From NCBI RefSeq assembly GCF_001298265.1, contig NZ_LGSZ01000042.1:1-64000 (forward strand): a stretch of 64,000 nt of DNA. Reading direction: 5' to 3'. The translations under genes were made by a program, and so were the position numbers. A model generated the notes under the pieces. It saw only the letters and a list, made by a program, of their open reading frames with translations, did no database searches and was not told where the DNA came from. The first letter of the stretch is position 1. Every line of letters starts with the position of its first letter. This DNA is from Allobosea vaviloviae (GTDB taxonomy: Bacteria > Pseudomonadota > Alphaproteobacteria > Rhizobiales > Beijerinckiaceae). Shown here one piece after another: positions 8,464-17,527 of the stretch.

Positions 8464-8647
8464 GGGGCAGCCGAGAGCGCTCATCAGCTGCCCCTTCACG
8501 AATCGTTAACCGAAGTGGATTGTTGTGAGTTTTTGGTTGCGTTTGTAGTGCAGGATAGGCTTGCCGCCAGCGAATTATTACGCCAGTTTGGAGTGAAGGC
8601 GTGCTTCCGCGCGTCGATAGTTCTCGCTGCGGAGATGGAGCGCCCTG
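8464..8647. other. oriT: Probable origin of transfer (oriT)
   Basis: This non-coding stretch directly precedes mobC and the relaxase, the normal place for oriT. On the minus strand it reads CTATCCTGCAC (plus-strand 8548-8558), which matches the nic core ATCCTG^C known for MOBP systems such as RK2. The predicted nick is between 8551 and 8550. An 8-bp inverted repeat (GGGGCAGC at 8464-8471, GCTGCCCC at 8487-8494) lies nearby. Local A+T content is higher than in the surroundings. Confidence 0.55.
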
Positions 8648-9157
8648 ATGCCGACGCTGACGTTGCGGGTCTCGGATGACTTGGCGCTTCAGTTCGCGGC
8701 GCTTGCTGCGACGGAGGGCGGCAAGTCGGCGCTGATCCGGCGACTGCTCGAGGGCGCTGTCGGGGGGCCGGATTCGAAACGCGCGCCCGTGGCAATCGGC
8801 GCACCGCAGAAGGTGACGGTTCGCTTCCGGGAAAGCGAGTTGCGTCAGCTGGGCGAGATGGCGGCGGCGCGCGGAATGACGCGGACGCAGTGGATCACAT
8901 CGTTGGTGCGGTCGCGGCTCGGCGCTCCAGCGCAGCAATCCGATGGCGAGCGCGAGGCGCTGCGAACGATCGCTCGCGAGCTCAATCGGATCGGTGGCAA
9001 CATCAATCAAATCGCCCGGGCTGCAAACGGGGGCGACAGCAGTTCGGCCGCAGGTTCCAAATCGGGGCTCGCGGATGCGCGCACGGCGCTCGAAGCGCTT
9101 CAGGGTGAACTCAAGGACGTGTTGGATCGAACCAGCACCTATTGGGAGGGCCGCTGA
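8648..9157 (+). CDS. mobC: MobC-like relaxosome accessory protein
   Basis: MobC/TraJ-type proteins bind near oriT and help the relaxase open the DNA. This 169-residue protein has a ribbon-helix-helix-like N-terminus (TLTLRVSDDLALQFAALAAT), a second RHH-type strand-helix (KVTVRFRESELRQLGEMAAA) and the family signature ARELNRIGGNINQIARAAN near residues 110-130. Its stop overlaps the start of the relaxase gene (TGATG), a normal arrangement for coupled mobilisation genes. The probable oriT lies just upstream. Confidence 0.88.
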   Translation: MPTLTLRVSDDLALQFAALAATEGGKSALIRRLLEGAVGGPDSKRAPVAIGAPQKVTVRFRESELRQLGEMAAARGMTRTQWITSLVRSRLGAPAQQSDGEREALRTIARELNRIGGNINQIARAANGGDSSSAAGSKSGLADARTALEALQGELKDVLDRTSTYWEGR

Positions 9158-10215
9158 TGAGCGGGAAGGGCGCTCAAGAGCTGCTCGATGATCTGCCGCC
9201 GATCTCTTATGTCTGGCGGACGCCGGTGCTCCGACCGCGCGTGTCTGAGGCCGACATCCCAGATCCCGTTAGCCCGCAGCGCGTCACGCCGGCGATGCGG
9301 GCGCGGCTCGAGCGCATCGTGGGTCGCGCGCCGGAGGTGATGGTGAAGATCACTGGGCGCACCAAAGACGCCGGGCATCTCAAATCCCATCTCGAATACA
9401 TCATGCGCAATGGCGCGCTTACGGCGGAGACCGAACAGGGTTCGCTGATGCAGGGCAGGGAGGGTCTCAAGGACCTGCAGTCGCGCTGGACTGAGGATGC
9501 CGAGCTTGACGACAAACGCCGTCGCGATGGCAGTGTGTCGGTCAACATCATCCTGTCGATGCCGCCGGGCACCGATCCGAGCGCGGTGAAGGATGCCGCG
9601 CGGGCGTTCGCGATCGAGACTTTTGAGGTCAACCACGACTACGTCTTCGTCCAGCATCTCGATGACAAGCATCCACATGTGCATCTGACGGTTCGCTCGC
9701 AGGGCTACAATGGCAAGCGCCTCAACCCACGAAAGGCCGATCTGGCGACCTGGCGAGAGCGGTTCGCCGGCGAGTTGCGCTTGCGCGGCGTCGCGGCCGA
9801 GGCGACGCCGCGGCGGACGAGGGGGAAGGTACGCAAGCACGACAAGGGAACGGTGGTGGCGCTGCGCCGTCGCGGTGTGGTCCCGGACGCCGACAAGGGA
9901 GCTCGGGAGGATGTCGTTCGCGCCGTGAGGGCTTGGGCCTCAGCTGCGCGTCCCTGGGAGCAAAAGGCTCGCGAACGGCAGGCGAAAATCCGGGCGCAGT
10001 ACCTGGATCACGCCAAGGAGCTGGAGCGCACCGGGAAGGGGAGCGATCGGGCGCTGGCGATGAAGGTGCGAGAATTCGTGGCGAAGATGCCCGATCCGGA
10101 AACGCGGCGGGAGCAGTTGCTGCGGGAATTGGCAGCCTCTGCGCAACGCAAACGGACCGACCCGGCACGAGGCGAAGCGAAGCGCGAACCGGGGGAACCT
10201 CGTGGCGAGCGGTAG
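9157..10215 (+). CDS. MOBP-type relaxase (VirD2-like mobilisation nuclease)
   Basis: Relaxases nick oriT and stay covalently attached to the transferred strand. The likely catalytic tyrosine lies in HLKSHLEYIMRNGAL near residues 73-85, and the metal-binding triad is in DDKHPHVHLTVRSQG near residue 170. The C-terminal 100 residues are basic and helical, with no primase or helicase domain. The ATG at 9157 overlaps the mobC stop by one base; a TTG at 9142 is less likely. At 352 residues it is typical of mobilisable elements. No type IV secretion or coupling-protein gene is visible in the window, so transfer machinery must come from elsewhere or lie to the left. Confidence 0.92.
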   Translation: MSGKGAQELLDDLPPISYVWRTPVLRPRVSEADIPDPVSPQRVTPAMRARLERIVGRAPEVMVKITGRTKDAGHLKSHLEYIMRNGALTAETEQGSLMQGREGLKDLQSRWTEDAELDDKRRRDGSVSVNIILSMPPGTDPSAVKDAARAFAIETFEVNHDYVFVQHLDDKHPHVHLTVRSQGYNGKRLNPRKADLATWRERFAGELRLRGVAAEATPRRTRGKVRKHDKGTVVALRRRGVVPDADKGAREDVVRAVRAWASAARPWEQKARERQAKIRAQYLDHAKELERTGKGSDRALAMKVREFVAKMPDPETRREQLLRELAASAQRKRTDPARGEAKREPGEPRGER

Positions 10216-10216
10216 G

Positions 10217-10231
10217 TGTGGTTTAAACCAT
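10217..10231. repeat. Degenerate copy of the backbone palindrome
   Basis: TGTGGTTTAAACCA keeps the perfect core GGTTTAAACC but loses the outer right arm. It lies just after the relaxase stop and is the last copy; none occurs in the denitrification island. Confidence 0.6.
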
Positions 10232-10456
10232 CGTTCGAGGCTGCGCGCCCGATCTTCTTGGCAAGATGCGCGCCGATGAGATGTCGATAGTAACTGGGCT
10301 TGATGTAGTCCCCCCCGACGTCGTGCTGATGCTACTGGAAGGGAAAAATGGGCGCGGACTCTGAATGCAGCGGAGTTGGTTGAGCTGGGCCCGGTAAAGC
10401 TTGCTGGCCACGCTTACCCAGCAAATAATCGATAGGATTGCCATCGAAGAAAAGTC

Positions 10457-10478
10457 TGCCCAGGAGAGGACTCGAACC
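10457..10478 (-). pseudogene. tRNA 3'-end-like remnant
   Basis: Read on the minus strand this is GGTTCGAGTCCTCTCC followed by TGGGCA, like a T-loop plus acceptor 3' strand. A matching 5' acceptor strand (GCCCAGG) is not found at the right distance, so no full tRNA is present. Such remnants are often left at attachment sites by integrating elements. Confidence 0.4.
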
Positions 10479-10664
10479 TACCGGCCAGTCCCGAATTCCT
10501 TGAAAAACAAAGGAAATTCCGCCGCCGATTCCAACTCTGTGTGGGAGTACAGAGTGGGATCGCCTAATGCTCAGGATAGCGGACTTGATCCATCTTGCAA
10601 GCGCCTACGCTCCTCTGCAGCCAATCCATCTTGGGCGGTTCATTGACCCGCAGCAAAGCAGGGA

Positions 10665-10693
10665 TGGACCATACCGGGAGAGGGACTCATACC
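10665..10693 (-). pseudogene. Second, weaker tRNA-3'-like remnant
   Basis: On the minus strand GGTATGAGTCCCTCTCCC resembles the first remnant with a damaged T-loop (TATGAGT instead of TTCGAGT). It cannot be folded into a complete tRNA by eye. Confidence 0.25.
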
Positions 10694-10998
10694 GTCCCCC
10701 CACACCCAAGCGCCCGTGTAATTTCGGTTCAGCAGCCGAAACTGGAGTTAAAAACAAGCCCCAACCATCGCGCAACAACCTCTCGGCGATGAGGGAGCGA
10801 TTCCGGCTTGGACGACGTAATCGGTACGTGTTGGGCAAAGCTGATATCCGCCCTACCCAGAACGAGCTCTAGGGAAAGCTGACTTGGTTGACAACAAGGC
10901 CGGAACGGCCGGAACATGTCGGAAATCGCATGCATGCGATGGCGTCGCTGCCGTCGGCCTCAAAAGACATGCGAGGCGGGTGGAAACGGGTGTCAGGC

Positions 10999-11973
10999 AT
11001 GGCTGAGAAGGGGCGGGCCCATCACGCCAATCGGATTTATTCGACCTTGAGCAACGCGGCAGCGGTTGGCCAATCCGCAGTGGCGGCGTCGTGGTCGCGC
11101 TCGGTCGTGAAATACGGCCTCGACCCTGATCACGCTCGTCCGCCCTGGCGTCTCGGTCAGGCTGAATTCGATGCTGCCTTCGAACGCCTGGATCCGTTGA
11201 TCAGGCTGGCGCAGACCTCGCTGGATCGCCTCTTCCAGTCTGTCGGCGATGCCGGCTGCTGTGTGCTGCTGACCGATCGCGAGGGCATTCCGCTCGACCG
11301 GCGGGGCGTGGCCGGAGATGATCTCGACTTCCGCAACATGGGCCTCTGGACCGGCATGGTCTGGAGCGAGGCCAGCGAGGGCACAAACGGCGTCGGCACC
11401 TGCGTCGCCGAAGGGCGCCCGCTGACGATCCATCGCGACCAGCATTTCCTCACCCGCAATATCGGCCTGAGCTGCACCGTCGCCCCGATCTGGGATGCGC
11501 GGGGACGGTTGATCGCGACGCTGGATGTTTCGACTTGCCGCGCTGACCTGACGCCGGCCATGTTGAAGCTCGTCGCCAGCGCGACGGTCGAGGCGGCGCA
11601 CCGGATCGAGGACCATCATTTCCGGATGGCCTTTCCGAAAGCGCGGATCGTGGTTGCACAGGACGGAGCCGGCGGCGGCGGCGGGCTTCTGGCTGTCGAC
11701 AAGGGAGACCTCGTCATCGGCGCGAGCCGCGCCGCGCGACTGGCCTATGGCCTGACCGACGAACGGCTCGCGCAGCCCTTTCCGGCGGAAGACCTGTTGA
11801 TGGGTCACGAAGCCAAGCCAGACGAGGAACTGAGCGCCGCCGAGCGCGGCGTCGTGCAGAGAGCGCTGGCCCGGGCCAATGGCAACGTCTCCGCAGCCGC
11901 CCGCGCGCTCGGCGTCAGCCGCGCAACCATGCACCGCAAGCTTGCGCGGCTGGGGCTTGAACGCGCCCGATAA
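10999..11973 (+). CDS. GAF-domain/Fis-type HTH regulator (AcoR-like, no AAA+ domain)
   Basis: The 324-residue protein has an N-terminal AcoR-like sensory part (NAAAVGQSAVAASWSRSVVK), a GAF-type core around residues 70-190 (GMVWSEASEGTNGVGTCVAE) and a C-terminal Fis-type helix-turn-helix (ARANGNVSAAARALGVSRAT, then MHRKLARLGL). The central sigma-54 ATPase of true AcoR proteins is absent: no GAFTGA or Walker motifs are seen. It precedes an aldehyde dehydrogenase gene on the same strand by about 150 bp, so it is probably its regulator. The ATG at 10999 is the first with protein-like sequence after it; earlier starts at 10888-10936 are possible. Confidence 0.82.
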   Translation: MAEKGRAHHANRIYSTLSNAAAVGQSAVAASWSRSVVKYGLDPDHARPPWRLGQAEFDAAFERLDPLIRLAQTSLDRLFQSVGDAGCCVLLTDREGIPLDRRGVAGDDLDFRNMGLWTGMVWSEASEGTNGVGTCVAEGRPLTIHRDQHFLTRNIGLSCTVAPIWDARGRLIATLDVSTCRADLTPAMLKLVASATVEAAHRIEDHHFRMAFPKARIVVAQDGAGGGGGLLAVDKGDLVIGASRAARLAYGLTDERLAQPFPAEDLLMGHEAKPDEELSAAERGVVQRALARANGNVSAAARALGVSRATMHRKLARLGLERAR

Positions 11974-12121
11974 GGACAACTCAGCGATCCCTTCCGCGAT
12001 CTGTCGCAAAGCTGAGACAGTCCTGCTGTCGAAAATGCGGATTCGATCCTGACAGCGGCGCTGGATTGGGCCGATCCTCCTTCTCAGGGCGCGGCCTCAA
12101 TGCGCTGACAAGGAGGACACC

Positions 12122-13639
<1,518 letters not shown>

Positions 13640-13777
13640 GATCTCCCCGAGGCCTGAAGCAGGGCCGACTTCCCGGCACGATCGAGGGCGCCCGTCGCCA
13701 CCGCATCGTGCCGGGCTTTCGCGATCCGTCATGGGAAGATGATGCCGGCGGCGGCTCCAGATGCAGGAGGCTTCGAC

Positions 13778-14185
13778 ATGAGAGAGCATGCCATCGAGCA
13801 GGTTTCGGCCACGCCCGCCGCGCTCGACCTGATCGCGCTGCTGCAGGCGGAAAACGGCCCTGTGCTGTTCCATCAATCCGGCGGCTGCTGCGACGGCTCC
13901 TCGCCGATGTGCTACCCGCAGGACGACTTCATCATCGGAGACCATGACGTGAAGCTCGGAGAGGTGGGCGGTGCTCCGGTCTATATCAGCGGATCACAAT
14001 TCGCAGTCTGGCGGCACACCCAACTGATCATCGATGTGGTGAAGGGGCGAGGCGGCATGTTCTCGCTCGAGAACGGCACCGAGCAGCGCTTCCTCACACG
14101 CTCGCGGGCCTTCTCCGGCGAGGAGATGTGCCGTCTGGATGCAAGGCGCCTTGAATCGGCTGACGAACGCGCGCCGACGGCTTAA
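13778..14185 (+). CDS. DUF779 family protein
   Basis: The 135-residue protein carries the DUF779 pattern LFHQSGGCCDGSSPMCYP near residues 35-50, with three conserved Cys that could bind metal, followed by GDHDVKLGEVGGAPVYI and the QFAVWRHTQLIIDVVKGRG region. DUF779 genes usually sit beside NAD-dependent aldehyde dehydrogenases like the one here; function unknown. The start at 13778 has a good AGGAGG site; an upstream ATG at 13739 in the same frame lacks one. Confidence 0.9.
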   Translation: MREHAIEQVSATPAALDLIALLQAENGPVLFHQSGGCCDGSSPMCYPQDDFIIGDHDVKLGEVGGAPVYISGSQFAVWRHTQLIIDVVKGRGGMFSLENGTEQRFLTRSRAFSGEEMCRLDARRLESADERAPTA

Positions 14186-14377
14186 GCATCGATCGCCGCC
14201 GCCTTGGCGACCGCAGAAGCGACCCTTCCAAGGATGCGTCACGCTGCACAACGGCATTTTTCGTTGTCGCATTATCCGCCCCGGCTCGTTCGTCGTCCCA
14301 CATGAGCGCGGTATTGGCCAAAGGGATTATGCTGACATGCTATCCATTCCCTGACGACCATAAGTTCGGTTCGGAAC

Positions 14378-14391
14378 TTGTGCCTGGTCAA
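14378..14391. promoter_or_regulatory. FNR/NnrR-type box before hemN
   Basis: TTGTGCCTGGTCAA fits the TTG-N8-CAA class of Crp/Fnr sites and lies about 65 bp before the hemN start. The rest of the 14186-14453 gap shows nothing else. Confidence 0.6.
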
Positions 14392-14453
14392 AGAGAAGCC
14401 GGTCCTAGGCTCCTATTGTCCGAGCCAATTTGAATTGCCGCAGGGAACAACTC

Positions 14454-15803
14454 GTGGAAGCCCAGAGAACGCCTGACCTCGACGAACGTCTGCCCCGCTA
14501 CACGAGTTATCCGACGGCACCGCATTTCAGCACCGATGTTGATGCCGCCTGCTACGGGCGCTGGCTGGCCGAACTCGCGCCGAAGACGAAGGCCTCGCTC
14601 TATCTCCACATTCCGTTCTGCCGCTCGATGTGCTGGTATTGCGGCTGCCATACGACGGTCGCCCTGCGCGATGGGCCAATCGTCGACTACCTCGCGGTGC
14701 TGCGCCGCGAAATCGACCTCGCGGCAGGTCATCTGCGAGCGCCGCTCGATGTGCGCCATATCCATTTCGGCGGGGGCACGCCGACGATTCTGGAGCCCGA
14801 CGATTTCGTCGCATTGATCGGACTGCTCAGGCAGCGTTTCGCGCTCGATCCGGCGACCGAGATCGCGGTTGAGATCGACCCGCGCCGCCTGACGCGGGCG
14901 ATGACGGCGGCTCTGGGCGAGGCGGGAGTCAACCGCGCGAGCCTCGGCGTGCAGAGCTTCGATCCTCTCGTGCAGAAGGCGATCAACCGCATCCAGAGCG
15001 TCGAGGAGACCGCTGCCGTCGTTGCAGACCTGCGCGCGGCCGGCATTGGCGGGGGGGATTTCGGCTTGATCTACGGCCTGCCGAAGCAGACGCTGGCCTC
15101 CTGCATCGACACGGTCGAGCGCTGCCTGGACATGCGGCCGGAACGCTTCTCGATCTTCGGCTACGCGCATGTGCCGGATTTCAAGAAGCATCAGCGGCGC
15201 ATCGTGGCGGCCGACCTGCCCGATGGCGCGGCGCGGTGGGAGCAGGCAGAGGCGATGGCGGAGCGGCTCGTCGCGGCCGGCTATGTCCGGATCGGGCTCG
15301 ACCATTTCGCGCGACCCGAGGACGAGATGGCGCAGGCGCTGGGCAGCGGCAGTCTCCGCCGCAATTTTCAGGGCTACACCACCGATGGCTGCGAGGTGCT
15401 GCTCGGCTTCGGCGCTTCGGCGATAGGCCGGCTGCCGCAGGGCTATGTCCAGAACGAGGTGGTGATCGGGCGCTATGTCGAGCGCATCGGGCAAGGCGAG
15501 CTGCCGACGGTCAAAGGCTATCGGCTGAGCGCCGACGATCGCCTGCGGGCCGAGCTGATCGAGCGGCTGATGTGCGATCTCACGGTCGATATCCACGCGG
15601 TCTGCGCCCGGCACGGCGCCGATCCGCACTCGCTCGCCCCATCGCTGAGCAAGCTCGACAGGCTCTCGCAGGAGGGCATGATCCGCTTCGACGGGACGCG
15701 TATCCTGCTGCCGGAGCATGCCCGCCTGCTGGTGCGCAAGATTGCCTCCGCCTTCGACGCCCATATCGACCAGCCTGCGCGGCGCTACAGCCGCGCCGTT
15801 TGA
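14454..15803 (+). CDS. hemN: Oxygen-independent coproporphyrinogen III oxidase
   Basis: HemN is a radical-SAM enzyme that converts coproporphyrinogen III to protoporphyrinogen IX without O2, needed for haem under denitrifying conditions. The 449-residue product has LYLHIPFCRSMCWYCGCH near residues 50-65: CxxxCxxC plus the fourth Cys typical of HemN and absent from HemW. It is followed by the glycine-rich HFGGGTPT. The GTG at 14454 follows AGGGAACAACTC; a TTG at 14430 is less likely. The FNR-type box upstream suggests low-oxygen or NO control. Confidence 0.94.
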   Translation: MEAQRTPDLDERLPRYTSYPTAPHFSTDVDAACYGRWLAELAPKTKASLYLHIPFCRSMCWYCGCHTTVALRDGPIVDYLAVLRREIDLAAGHLRAPLDVRHIHFGGGTPTILEPDDFVALIGLLRQRFALDPATEIAVEIDPRRLTRAMTAALGEAGVNRASLGVQSFDPLVQKAINRIQSVEETAAVVADLRAAGIGGGDFGLIYGLPKQTLASCIDTVERCLDMRPERFSIFGYAHVPDFKKHQRRIVAADLPDGAARWEQAEAMAERLVAAGYVRIGLDHFARPEDEMAQALGSGSLRRNFQGYTTDGCEVLLGFGASAIGRLPQGYVQNEVVIGRYVERIGQGELPTVKGYRLSADDRLRAELIERLMCDLTVDIHAVCARHGADPHSLAPSLSKLDRLSQEGMIRFDGTRILLPEHARLLVRKIASAFDAHIDQPARRYSRAV

Positions 15804-15812
15804 GAGACGGCC

Positions 15813-16937
15813 TCAGCGCCACAGCAGATGCCGCCGGAAGGCGGTGAGGAAGATTCCGAAGGCGGCGATCCATCCGGTTGCGGCCAGCGGGAGCCAAAGC
15901 GCTCCGCCGATGTCGGAGAGCAGCCGGAACGGCGCGCAGAGGGCGGCGCAGGCGAGCGCGGCGTTCGCGCCCCGCGGATTCAGGAAGGCCCGCCGCGTCT
16001 GCCGGCGGATCATGCTTTGCATGACCGCGAGGCACATCAGCCCGATGGTGCCTGCCGACCAGGCATGGACGACCATGGCCTCGCTGACATCGGGCAGGCC
16101 GGCGCCGCGCCATGCGGCAAGACACAGTCCAATCGGGAGCCAGCCATAGGCCAGGTGAAGGGCGATCAGTCCAGGATGGCGGGCGACGCGCCAGGGCCGC
16201 CAGGAGACCAGGCGGGCCAATTGCAAGGCTGCCGCCACGAGCAGGCAGACCGCGCCGCCCGGCCCCCGCTGAAGGCACCAGAGGCCGAGGGCGGCGGCAA
16301 GCGCGAGCGCCGCCGCGATCTCGACACTTCGCGGCAGTCCCGGTCTCGCCTCCTTGCCCTGCAGCGACAGGAAGGAATGCGTCAGGGCCGGGGTGATCCG
16401 GCCGCCGATGACCGCTACCAACCCAAGCAGGGCCGCGAGCGCGATGCGGTGCCCAGCATCGGCCGGCAGGAGGCTCGATCGCGTGTCCACTAGCACCGCT
16501 CCCGAAGCGAGCAGGACGAGCAGCGTCACGACCTTGACCTCGCGCATCCTGCGGGCGGAGGCGATGCGGACCGCGAGAGTCGCGGCGAGACAGAGGATGA
16601 AGCCGGCCGACAGCGGCTGCGACAGGGACGGCGCCCATAGATGGGCCATCCGGCCCGCCAGCCAGAGAACAAGGAGGCCGTTCTGCAGTGCGCCCGAGAC
16701 CAGCGACGCGCCGGTCCAGCGCGGCAGTGCCGTCAGCAGGAAGCCCGCCATCACCGCTGGAACCATGCCGAAGATCAGCTCGTCACGATGCCATGCCGTG
16801 CTCGACATAACCTCCGGCAACAGGTCGGATCCTGAGCCCAGCCATGGCAGGATGCCGGCGACGGCATCAAGCGCTGCCAGTACGAAAAAGGGACGGAATG
16901 GTTGCCGTGGGCGGGACGTCGATTCGCCGATCGTCAC
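15813..16937 (-). CDS. nnrS: NnrS family haem-copper membrane protein
   Basis: NnrS proteins are polytopic membrane proteins that bind haem and copper and relieve NO stress. This 374-residue copy has about 10-12 hydrophobic segments and family features such as RPFFVLAALDAVAG at the N-terminus, then WHRDELIFGMVPAVMAGFLL and AVIGGRITPALTHSF. The GTG start overlaps the ubiX stop by 4 bp (GTGA), placing it last in a ubiD-ubiX-nnrS operon. It is the first of three NnrS-like genes in the window. Confidence 0.88.
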   Translation of the reverse strand: MTIGESTSRPRQPFRPFFVLAALDAVAGILPWLGSGSDLLPEVMSSTAWHRDELIFGMVPAVMAGFLLTALPRWTGASLVSGALQNGLLVLWLAGRMAHLWAPSLSQPLSAGFILCLAATLAVRIASARRMREVKVVTLLVLLASGAVLVDTRSSLLPADAGHRIALAALLGLVAVIGGRITPALTHSFLSLQGKEARPGLPRSVEIAAALALAAALGLWCLQRGPGGAVCLLVAAALQLARLVSWRPWRVARHPGLIALHLAYGWLPIGLCLAAWRGAGLPDVSEAMVVHAWSAGTIGLMCLAVMQSMIRRQTRRAFLNPRGANAALACAALCAPFRLLSDIGGALWLPLAATGWIAAFGIFLTAFRRHLLWR

Positions 16938-17527
16938 GCCGCCCCGTCTCCGCCCGGCCATTCCCTGATCGGGAGGTCGTCGCATTCGAGGTCGACAAGG
17001 CCGATGGCACGCAGCGCGATCTGGTCGATGATCTCGGCGATGCTCTGCGGCTTCAGATAGAAGGCCGGGACCGGCGGTGCGACGATCGCGCCGAACTCGG
17101 TGACCTGCGCCATGGCGCGCAGATGGCCGAGATGCAGCGGGCTCTCGCGCGCCAGCAGCACGAGCCGGCGTCGTTCCTTCAACTGCACGTCGGCGGCACG
17201 CACGAGCAGGTCGTCGAGCTGGCCATAGGCGATCGCGGACAATGTCCGCATCGAGCAGGGCGCCACGATCATGCCGGCCGTGCGGAAGGAGCCGCTGGCG
17301 GTGGTGGCGCCAATGTCGCCGGGATCGTGGCAATGGGTCGCGAGGCGGCGCGCCCGGTCGATGGCGTCGGGGCCGAGCTCGCTGGCCAGTGTCCGCTGGG
17401 GGGCCGGCGAGACCACGAGATGGATTTCGGTCGCGGCGCTCTGGGCGAGCCGTTCGAGCACGCGCAGCCCGATCGCCGCTCCCGATGCGCCGCTGATCCC
17501 GACGATGACCCGCGCTGGCCGGCTCAT
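16934..17527 (-). CDS. ubiX: UbiX-like flavin prenyltransferase
   Basis: UbiX makes the prenylated FMN cofactor needed by UbiD decarboxylases. The 197-residue protein opens with VIVGISGASGAAIGLRVLERL, the flavoprotein fold of the family, and has TASGSFRTAGMIVAPCSMRT and later RRLVLLARESPLHLGHLRAM, typical UbiX motifs. It overlaps ubiD upstream by 4 bp (ATGA) and the nnrS downstream. The pair suggests decarboxylation in ubiquinone synthesis in this denitrification setting. Confidence 0.94.
   Translation of the reverse strand: MSRPARVIVGISGASGAAIGLRVLERLAQSAATEIHLVVSPAPQRTLASELGPDAIDRARRLATHCHDPGDIGATTASGSFRTAGMIVAPCSMRTLSAIAYGQLDDLLVRAADVQLKERRRLVLLARESPLHLGHLRAMAQVTEFGAIVAPPVPAFYLKPQSIAEIIDQIALRAIGLVDLECDDLPIREWPGGDGAA

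Larger units (their letters stand above)
10232..10998. other. Gene-free junction between plasmid backbone and island
   Basis: About 770 bp with no credible gene and more A+T than either side. It contains two tRNA-3'-end-like remnants (10457-10478, 10665-10693), a near-palindrome around a run of A (GAATTCCTTG, AAAAA, then CAAAGGAAATTC, near 10493-10519) and a tandem 9-bp repeat GGCCGGAAC at 10898-10915. It looks like a recombination scar or insertion boundary. Confidence 0.5.

Noticed and set aside
10457..10700. Complete tRNA genes
   Set aside because: Only T-loop and acceptor-like parts are seen; no cloverleaf with anticodon arm can be drawn by eye.
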